Shown here: piece after piece, positions 42,411 to 49,123 of the stretch | Layout of the letters: every line of letters begins with the position of its first letter | Position numbering within the stretch: position 1 is the stretch's first letter | From: an uncultured beta proteobacterium | GTDB taxonomy: Bacteria; Pseudomonadota; Gammaproteobacteria; Burkholderiales; Burkholderiaceae_C | DNA length: 64,000 nucleotides | Assembly (NCBI GenBank): GCA_903927295.1 | Contig: CAIYMN010000272.1 | Location: 1-64,000, forward strand | Direction: 5' to 3' | The notes under the pieces: generated by a model | Seen by the model: the letters and a program-made list of their open reading frames with translations, nothing else | What the model was told of the DNA's origin: nothing | Databases searched by the model: none | Made by a program: the position numbers and the translations under genes

Positions 42411-43172
42411 TCACGCCTGCAAGGCGACACTGACAAAGTGGTGCGGAGCCCACGGCCCGTTGAAATCAAACGAGAAATTGTTGTCAAAGCGGTTGGCCGC
42501 TTCAAAGACACCGTCTTCAAATGCCTTCTGCGCGCCGCGTTCGACCAGACAAGCCAGATGCATCACTTCCTTTTCTTCGCGCGACGGGTTCTGCTTGATG
42601 TCGACACAGCGTGGACTCAAAACCTCGATCACCGTATCGGAGTGCAACTCGCGGTCCTGCGTCAATAGATGATCAAACAGCCGCCCCATCTCGATCTTGT
42701 CGTTTTGCGACGGGCCGTGCTGCCGTCCAAGCATGTCATCGCGCAATTCGGCCAGGTCCGGATGGCGACTCACCATGTACTCGAAGATGTTGGGCACATC
42801 AAGCACCACACGCAGTCCCAACTCGACCTTGCCGCGTACGCGCTCGAGTTGTTCAGTAAACGTTGCACTGTTGTGCTTGAGGATCTGGAGCAGTGCCTTC
42901 TTGCTCGAAGCGATGGTTCCAAATGCCACAGGCAACACCGTTACCTCATCCATCAGGCGCTTGATGACAACGTTATGTGCCGCGAGGTTCTTGCGCTCCG
43001 GGCGGATCTTCTTTTCCGTTATGTCGCTCACGATCGCCGCCAGCGGCCCCTGCGAAATCACATAGACCGCCGCGCCATTGATGCCGATGTTGCCGTAAAC
43101 CGGAGGCACTTCAACTGCATCGGCGATGGCATACAGGTAGTGGCCGGGTTCGAGCAGAGATTCAATGTTCAT
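42411..43172 (-). CDS. gvpF: Gas vesicle protein GvpF/GvpL family (copy 1)
   Basis: GHYLYAIADAVEVPP...VLPVAFGTIASS...FDFNGPWAPHHFVSV. Confidence 0.93.
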   Translation of the reverse strand: MNIESLLEPGHYLYAIADAVEVPPVYGNIGINGAAVYVISQGPLAAIVSDITEKKIRPERKNLAAHNVVIKRLMDEVTVLPVAFGTIASSKKALLQILKHNSATFTEQLERVRGKVELGLRVVLDVPNIFEYMVSRHPDLAELRDDMLGRQHGPSQNDKIEMGRLFDHLLTQDRELHSDTVIEVLSPRCVDIKQNPSREEKEVMHLACLVERGAQKAFEDGVFEAANRFDNNFSFDFNGPWAPHHFVSVALQA

Positions 43173-43174
43173 GT

Positions 43175-43411
43175 TCACACCTTGGGGCAACGCGCTCTGG
43201 CGCGCATCGCGTTGAGCTCGCGCAGCGTCGCGACGCTGCCGCGTGGTGCCAGACCCGGGCCGGCTGAAAAGGGGTTCTGCCGCAACAGGCGCTGCGTCAT
43301 GATCTCGCGCCGCCAGCGATACACGAGGCCTCGGCAGTCCACACTGCAGACCACCTGAAACGACGCTGTACTCAGGGAAGGCCTTAGACAGGAAGATGTT
43401 CGGATTTTCAT
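43175..43411 (-). CDS. Uncharacterised 78-aa protein in gvp operon
   Basis: MKIRTSSCLRPSLSTASFQVVCSVDCRG...; GGAGTG SD upstream; tightly packed between gvpF and GvpV-like gene. Confidence 0.5.
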   Translation of the reverse strand: MKIRTSSCLRPSLSTASFQVVCSVDCRGLVYRWRREIMTQRLLRQNPFSAGPGLAPRGSVATLRELNAMRARARCPKV

Positions 43412-43465
43412 TGCATCACACTCCTTCATTGCCACTCAGTTGGGCCGCCAGGGCATCTGCCTGCC

Positions 43466-43801
43466 TCAATAGGACAAGGCCCTTCGCTTGATGCGATCCG
43501 TCGGCGCGGTATGGATAGGAAAAGGCATGGCTGCCTGCGCAGCCGCCGGGTCCTGAAAAGCCACGATGGGTCGATCAACAAAGCGCTGCAGTCGCACCTG
43601 CTTGGACTCAATTTCAGCAACCCTCGCTCGAATTTCGAGGCAGCGATTCTCGGCGCGCTGCATCTCTTTGGAGAGACGCTGCTTTTCCATCTCCAGCATC
43701 GACAGTTCCAGCAGCGCACCGGCGGAAGTGCGCGTACGCCGACCGTCCACGATGCCGCCCATGGTCTTGATCTGCTGCACTCCGCGTTTTTCGGTGACCA
43801 T
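43466..43801 (-). CDS. Coiled-coil gas vesicle accessory protein (GvpV-like position)
   Basis: MVTEKRGVQQIKTMGGIVDGRRTRTSAGALLELSMLEMEKQRLSKEMQRAENRCLEIRARVAEIESKQVRLQ; directly downstream of gvpN. Confidence 0.7.
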   Translation of the reverse strand: MVTEKRGVQQIKTMGGIVDGRRTRTSAGALLELSMLEMEKQRLSKEMQRAENRCLEIRARVAEIESKQVRLQRFVDRPIVAFQDPAAAQAAMPFPIHTAPTDRIKRRALSY

Positions 43802-43811
43802 GTTGCTCTCC

Positions 43812-44831
43812 TTAGACAATCGCTTCGGCAAGATGAGTGGCATTCATTGCACGGCGCGAGCCGGCGGCTGTCTTCTTGTCGGTCGCAACCGGCACCAGCG
43901 CTGGCAGCGGCGGACAGCAACGCGCGATGATTTCATCAAGGCGTTCCAGACCTGCGACCTGCCCGTCATGCGTAACCTTCAGGCAGTCTGCGTTCAGCAC
44001 GTCATGGCACAGTTCCCTGAACGATGGGTCGCTGGCCGACACGGCGCTGTTGCGCTTGGCAACGATGCGCCCGAGCATGATGCAGGCGCGGATCGTCGGA
44101 CGACCGTTGTTGACACCGAGTCTGCGAAATTCACGCACGATATCCACAATCGATTTGGACTGGCGCCATGGCAGACCGGACTTGGCCTGCGTGATGGCCA
44201 CTTCGGTTTCGTAGTCGTGATGCCCCACCTTGATCGTGATCATGCGATCCATCAAGGCGTCCTGGGTCTTGTGGACCCCGGCGTACTCTTCCGGATTGCT
44301 GGTAAAGATGGCGCTGAACTGGGGATGCACCTGGAGGTAGCCATCTCCGCTGCGCGCGTCGGGCAACTCCAGCAACCGCTCTTCAAGAATGGACAGCAGC
44401 ACGTTGTTGGCCTCAGGGCGTGAACGCGTGAATTCGTCATAGATCAGCGTGAAGCCATATTTGCAGGCAGTGGTCAGGCGGTTGTCGCCCCACTGCTTGG
44501 AAACAGTCTCCTCCTGCTTCAACACCGAGTGAATGTAGTTATCCACGACTTTGGTGGAACGATAGCCGGTTTGCCCGCCAATCAGGTCAGAGCTGCCAAA
44601 CTCGTCATCACCGTGAATCAGGATCACCTGGCGGCCCAGCTGGGCTGCCACATGCATGGCCAATGCGGTCTTGCCAGTCCCGGCCGGCCCGCTGAAGTGA
44701 ATCGGATAGCCCGCTCCAATATAGTCCAGCGCCCGCCCGGCGACACCCTGGATGTAAGGCGTTTCAACAAAGTTGGCTTTCTTTTCCAAAGTCAGTACTG
44801 TCAGTTCTTCGGCTTCGCTCATCACATCCAC
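43812..44831 (-). CDS. gvpN: Gas vesicle protein GvpN (MoxR-type AAA ATPase)
   Basis: FVETPYIQGVAGRALDYIGAGYPIHFSGPAGTGKTALAMHVA...TLIYDEFTRSRPEANNVLLSILEERLLELP...FTSNPEEYAGVHKTQDALMDRMITI. Confidence 0.95.
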   Translation of the reverse strand: MDVMSEAEELTVLTLEKKANFVETPYIQGVAGRALDYIGAGYPIHFSGPAGTGKTALAMHVAAQLGRQVILIHGDDEFGSSDLIGGQTGYRSTKVVDNYIHSVLKQEETVSKQWGDNRLTTACKYGFTLIYDEFTRSRPEANNVLLSILEERLLELPDARSGDGYLQVHPQFSAIFTSNPEEYAGVHKTQDALMDRMITIKVGHHDYETEVAITQAKSGLPWRQSKSIVDIVREFRRLGVNNGRPTIRACIMLGRIVAKRNSAVSASDPSFRELCHDVLNADCLKVTHDGQVAGLERLDEIIARCCPPLPALVPVATDKKTAAGSRRAMNATHLAEAIV

Positions 44832-44862
44832 TCCTCGTGTTGATTAATACTTCGACTTGCTC

Positions 44863-45714
44863 TTACTTCTTCTTCAGCTTCGAAGCCTTGGGTTTGGCAC
44901 GCACTGCCTTGGCAGGCGTGGCTTTGGCTGCAGCCTTCTTGGCAATCGGCTTGGGCGCTTCGCCACGCGGCGGTGCCATCGGCCAGGGTTTGCTCACAGG
45001 CGGCGCTGCTTTGACAACGGGCTTGACCGGCAGTTCCGCTTTCCTGACAACGGGCAGCACGGGCTCGCTACGCTGCACTGCCGGCACCTGGACGACCGGA
45101 GCGAATCTCAGCACGCTCTTCATGACAGGCCGTACCACGTGGGCACGAGAGCGCTGAAAGCCATGCAGCATTTCAGCCAGCGACTGGGAGCGCTCGCGCC
45201 TGCCCTTGGCCAAGCCAGCCCACTGAACCTTGGCCATATGGTGATGCGCAGTGGTAAAGGAGCGCATCAGCGCTGCCACTGCATGGGAACGTTCGCGCCG
45301 GTCTTTGGCCAGACCAGCGCCCTGCGCCTTGGCCATGCGCCGCAGCGACTTTGAGAAGGCCGAGCGTTCTTTGGAAAATTCGTCAAACAGTTCGGCCACG
45401 GCAGCCCCGACTGCCTGTCTGGATTCGAGCAGGCTGTTGCGCAGTTCGCAACTCATATCACCATGCTCCTGGCGGAACCCTGCGCTCATTGCCATGGCGC
45501 TCTGCAGCAGCTCCGACACTTGAGCCGAGCGACTTGCCCGATCTGCAGCGAGTTCAGATTGCAGCGTGTTGGCCATCAGCATGCGTTCTTGCTCAAAGGA
45601 GCGCAGCGCACTGGCAGTTTGTGCCTTGATTTCGGCGACAGCCTGTGCGCGCTCGCGCGCGGCAGACGTACCAAACGGCACCTTGGATGCCGTGTGTTTC
45701 TGGAAGTTGCTCAT
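44863..45714 (-). CDS. gvpC: Gas vesicle protein GvpC-like, repeat-containing, Lys/Ala/Pro-rich C-terminal tail
   Basis: 33-aa repeat units (LAKDRRERSHAVAALMRSFTTAHHHMAKVQWAG / LAKGRRERSQSLAEMLHGF...); located between gvpA and gvpN. Confidence 0.8.
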   Translation of the reverse strand: MSNFQKHTASKVPFGTSAARERAQAVAEIKAQTASALRSFEQERMLMANTLQSELAADRASRSAQVSELLQSAMAMSAGFRQEHGDMSCELRNSLLESRQAVGAAVAELFDEFSKERSAFSKSLRRMAKAQGAGLAKDRRERSHAVAALMRSFTTAHHHMAKVQWAGLAKGRRERSQSLAEMLHGFQRSRAHVVRPVMKSVLRFAPVVQVPAVQRSEPVLPVVRKAELPVKPVVKAAPPVSKPWPMAPPRGEAPKPIAKKAAAKATPAKAVRAKPKASKLKKK

Positions 45715-45815
45715 TTCAATTCACTCCTCTTGGGCGCGCAGAACGCTGGGCGCTGGCTGATTGAATTCAATTAATCGTTGCTGCGCTGGCGCGCATAAGA
45801 CAAATGCTTTCCTTA

Positions 45816-45833
45816 CCGGGAGAACCCTCCCGG
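45816..45833 (-). other. Stem-loop between gvpA and gvpC (processing, attenuation or stabilising hairpin)
   Basis: CCGGGAG-aacc-CTCCCGG perfect 7-bp arms; no U-tract on the minus strand. Confidence 0.6.
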
Positions 45834-45858
45834 CAAAGAAAACAATTTGCACTAACAC

Positions 45859-46077
45859 TTAGGCCGGAGCCGCAGCGCTGGATGTGAGGCCAATTGCCTC
45901 TGCATACTTGAGATAGGTCTCGACCGATGCGATCACGACCCGTGCCTCAATGGACAGCAGTTCAATACCGACCAATGACACTTTGACCCAAGCATCAATC
46001 ACGATACCCTTGTCCAAGATGCGGTCAACAACTTCAGCCAAACTCGAAGAGTCCGTTGATTTTTGTACCTTTGCCAT
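45859..46077 (-). CDS. gvpA: Major gas vesicle structural protein GvpA
   Basis: [57 protein letters not shown] ggag upstream. Confidence 0.96.
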   Translation of the reverse strand: MAKVQKSTDSSSLAEVVDRILDKGIVIDAWVKVSLVGIELLSIEARVVIASVETYLKYAEAIGLTSSAAAPA

Positions 46078-46146
46078 TTTCAATCTCCTAACGTATTGCA
46101 CCCCTGTTAAACGCTTTCCAGACACGAAGTACGGGGCTAAACCCTT

Positions 46147-46163
46147 CGTTACATGTTGTAACG
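46147..46163. promoter_or_regulatory. Inverted repeat at predicted gvpA transcription start
   Basis: CGTTAC-atgtt-GTAACG perfect 6-bp arms. Confidence 0.5.
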
Positions 46164-46177
46164 CACTGATCGTGCCA
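46163..46177 (-). promoter_or_regulatory. Sigma-54 promoter candidate upstream of gvpA
   Basis: Minus strand TGGCACGATCAGTGC, i.e. GG-N10-GC. Confidence 0.75.
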
Positions 46178-46310
46178 AGTAGGCCAGCTTTGCAAAAACA
46201 AATTCAAACCATCAAACAATGACAAATTTCGACAATCATCGGCAAGCAGGATGCGATGCGAATGAATGCGTTCGGACAAGCGCTTCTACTTTGATACAAA
46301 AACCGGTAAA

Positions 46311-46332
46311 ACTATGGAATGAATGCCATAGT
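46311..46332. promoter_or_regulatory. Inverted repeat upstream of gvpA promoter: enhancer-binding-protein site or terminator of the upstream operon
   Basis: ACTATGG-aatgaatg-CCATAGT perfect 7-bp arms; on the minus strand followed by TTTTACCGGTTTTT. Confidence 0.45.
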
Positions 46333-46374
46333 TGGGGCAACGCTCACTAGGAACCGGGAGAAAAGTCCTGTCGC

Positions 46375-46758
46375 TCAGGCTGCTGCCAACACGTTGTGCA
46401 CGGTATCGCGGATCTCGTCGTGCCGAAAAGGCTTGGTCACAAACGCGGCGATAAGACCGATGGCGACGCTGTCCTGAATCAGGCTGTCGTCCTTGTAAAA
46501 GTAGCCTGAAACCAGAATCACTGGTGAATGGCTGCCTGTTTCGCTGCGGATGCGGCGCGCCAGTTCCACGCCTTCCATATCGCCGAGTTTGGCGTCGAGC
46601 AGGATCAGATCACAACCATGATCCTTCAACCAGCAAAGGGCCTCGGCGCCACTGCTGGCGGTGGCAACGACATAGCCGCTCCTGGTCAGGATCATCTTCA
46701 GTGCCCAACGCACGTCCTCTTCGTCATCAACCACCAGCAGATGGGGTGAAGGCCTCAT
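46375..46758 (-). CDS. Stand-alone receiver-domain response regulator
   Basis: HLLVVDDEEDVRWALKMILTRSGY...CDLILLDAKLGDMEGVELARRI...KPF. Confidence 0.9.
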   Translation of the reverse strand: MRPSPHLLVVDDEEDVRWALKMILTRSGYVVATASSGAEALCWLKDHGCDLILLDAKLGDMEGVELARRIRSETGSHSPVILVSGYFYKDDSLIQDSVAIGLIAAFVTKPFRHDEIRDTVHNVLAAA

Positions 46759-48281
46759 CAGACACTCACCGTCAATGGCAGACGTACCGCCAGCGTGCTG
46801 CCCTGGCCCTGGACACTGCTTTCCACCGCAATGACGCCGCCATGCTGCTTCACGATGGTGTGACAGATAGACAGACCCAGACCGGTACCCTGTCCAACCG
46901 GGCGCGTGGTAAAGAACGGATCAAAAATCTGGCTCATATGGGCTGACGCGATGCCACAACCTGTATCGCGAACATAAATCGCAGCGTCAGCGCCCTCACG
47001 GCGCGTAAAGACACTGACGTCGCCACCTCCAGGCAAAGCCTGGTAGGCATTGAGAACCAGATTCATGATCACCTGCTGCAGCAAATTGGCGTTGCCTGAA
47101 ATCGGCAATACGGGTTCGGTGTGATGTTCGATCAAATTGATTTTTTGAATTTTGGCCTGGGGCGTCAAAACGCTGATCGTCTCGTGCACCACCGTCACCA
47201 GGTTGAGGGATTCGGCCTGGTTGCTCGATGGCGGGCGCGCATAGCGCAGCAGGTTTTCAATGATCACGGACGATCGCTCAATGCCTTGCAGGATCTTGCC
47301 GACACACTCCTTCTGGAAAGCCGGGTCATCAATCGGATCGAGCAGGAACTGCGCTGCTGAATAGCTCACCGACAGCGGGTTGCGCAACTCGTGGGCGATG
47401 CCACCGGCCATGACGCCCAGGGCAGCCAACTTTTCACTCTGATACAGATGACGCTCCAGCGCCCGCCTTTCCACCAGATCGCGACCAACAGCAACAATGC
47501 CACTGACCTGACCCGAATCATCCCGGATCGGCGAAAAAGACCAGTCAACCGGAATCAGGGCACCGGCTGCCGAGAGCAGGTTGATTTCACCGAAAAATTC
47601 GACCACGCCGCCGGCGACCATCTGATCAATGATGGCCGCCATGTCCTTGCTGCGATTCATTTCACACAGCCCGGAAAGCAGTTGCCCACGCACCACGCTG
47701 CTTGGATAGCCAGAGATCCGCTCGGCTGCTGAATTCCAGCTCGTGATGCAGCCCACGGCGTCTGTCGAGATCACCAGATCGTTGGCACTCTCCACTACGC
47801 TCGCGAGATGCCGCTCGGCCATCCGGACCTTGGCACTCAACTGAAGCTTCTCCGTGATGTCGTCCATCACCACCATGGCATGCTCGACCGTCCTGCCGGT
47901 TTTGATCGGTATGACTGTGTAGAAATAGCTGCGGATCGGAACGCCGGGTGCCCGATAGCTCATCGTGGCGCCAGGCAGTCCGGTGCCGCTCTCGAAAACA
48001 CCGCGGATCTTCGCTTCCAGCCGCGTAAATTCCAGGATGGCATCGGGGAAAACTTCGCGAAAACGCTTGCCGATCGTATTGGCCGCGGACCTTTTTGCTT
48101 TCTCCAGGAAGTTCCGGTTGGCCGATACCACGCGCAGGGAAGGATCGATCAGGAGCAGGGAAAAAGGAATGTTCCCAAGCAGCATGTGGTAGAGCTTTTC
48201 ATACCAGCCTTCCCCGCCCGATGTGCCGGCGCCCGGGCTATCGAAACTCGAAGGCTCGACTGGCAAGGCCAACTTCTTCAT
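46758..48281 (-). CDS. PAS-domain sensor histidine kinase (NtrB-like)
   Basis: MAGGIAHELRNPLSVSYSAAQFLL, DTGCGIASAHMSQIFDPFFTTRPVGQGTGLGLSI. Confidence 0.92.
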   Translation of the reverse strand: MKKLALPVEPSSFDSPGAGTSGGEGWYEKLYHMLLGNIPFSLLLIDPSLRVVSANRNFLEKAKRSAANTIGKRFREVFPDAILEFTRLEAKIRGVFESGTGLPGATMSYRAPGVPIRSYFYTVIPIKTGRTVEHAMVVMDDITEKLQLSAKVRMAERHLASVVESANDLVISTDAVGCITSWNSAAERISGYPSSVVRGQLLSGLCEMNRSKDMAAIIDQMVAGGVVEFFGEINLLSAAGALIPVDWSFSPIRDDSGQVSGIVAVGRDLVERRALERHLYQSEKLAALGVMAGGIAHELRNPLSVSYSAAQFLLDPIDDPAFQKECVGKILQGIERSSVIIENLLRYARPPSSNQAESLNLVTVVHETISVLTPQAKIQKINLIEHHTEPVLPISGNANLLQQVIMNLVLNAYQALPGGGDVSVFTRREGADAAIYVRDTGCGIASAHMSQIFDPFFTTRPVGQGTGLGLSICHTIVKQHGGVIAVESSVQGQGSTLAVRLPLTVSV

Positions 48282-49123
48282 GCCTGGCTTTCAGATAGAT
48301 CGGGGCAGAAGTTGTACGGTGGCCAGGGGCCCCGCAGCTCCATCGCCAATCCTATGGTCTGGTAAGCATCCTGCTGCTCGGCCAGCGCGACGCGGAAATC
48401 CGGCAGCGTTTCAACGTCGAGCAGGAATGCGGCGTTAAAGACCATACGCTCGGGTCTTCCGGTGACGTTGCTGGCATGCAGGCGCAGGGTTGTGGCGTCG
48501 ATCGAGCGCAGTTGCAGTGAGTGCATCAAGTCCTGGTTGACTCGCTCCAGGCCAGCTTCCAGCGCGGTCTCAATCCGCGTATCGAGCTGCTTCTGCTGCA
48601 AGTAGCGCAGCCCGGGCGACTGCGACAGCGCGGCGCGGCACGACTGCACCTGTGCGTCTTCGGACGCAATGATCTGACGCGCATTGTCTTCGAGCAGATA
48701 GCCCTTGACACTCCACTCGCTCTTGTCGATCAAGGTATCGAGCCCGCTTTCGATCGCACCGCTGTGTCGCTGCAGAAACGCCATCAGGCTGTCGTGCGAG
48801 CGATAGATGGTGCCAAACTTGACCGGCAGCACGGGTGAGGCGGCCATGGTCCGCGCCACCACCTCCTCATGGCGGGTAGCGTGCTCGCCGATCCAGGACA
48901 GGGTCTGCAGATTCTGCTCCGAGAAATCAGCGATGACCACCTCACTTACCACCGCAACCACCTTATCCGCCACCACAGCCGTGATCGGGAAACGCTCATC
49001 GACGCCAGCCAAAGCCGGCCCGACCAAGGACTGATCCAAAGCAAGACATTGCGGCCGCGCCAGGCAATAGAGGTAAATGCCGGTCAACGCGGTCGCTTCA
49101 GCGTGCGGATCGGCCACGCTCAT
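48278..49123 (-). CDS. Gas vesicle protein GvpF/GvpL family (copy 2)
   Basis: GIYLYCLARPQCL...ASPVLPVKFGTIYRSHDSL...MELRGPWPPYNF. Confidence 0.92.
   Translation of the reverse strand: MSVADPHAEATALTGIYLYCLARPQCLALDQSLVGPALAGVDERFPITAVVADKVVAVVSEVVIADFSEQNLQTLSWIGEHATRHEEVVARTMAASPVLPVKFGTIYRSHDSLMAFLQRHSGAIESGLDTLIDKSEWSVKGYLLEDNARQIIASEDAQVQSCRAALSQSPGLRYLQQKQLDTRIETALEAGLERVNQDLMHSLQLRSIDATTLRLHASNVTGRPERMVFNAAFLLDVETLPDFRVALAEQQDAYQTIGLAMELRGPWPPYNFCPDLSESQA

Noticed and set aside
45184-45338. Possible CRISPR-like direct repeats (99-nt spacing)
   Set aside because: They are in-frame GvpC protein repeats, too few and too long-spaced for CRISPR.
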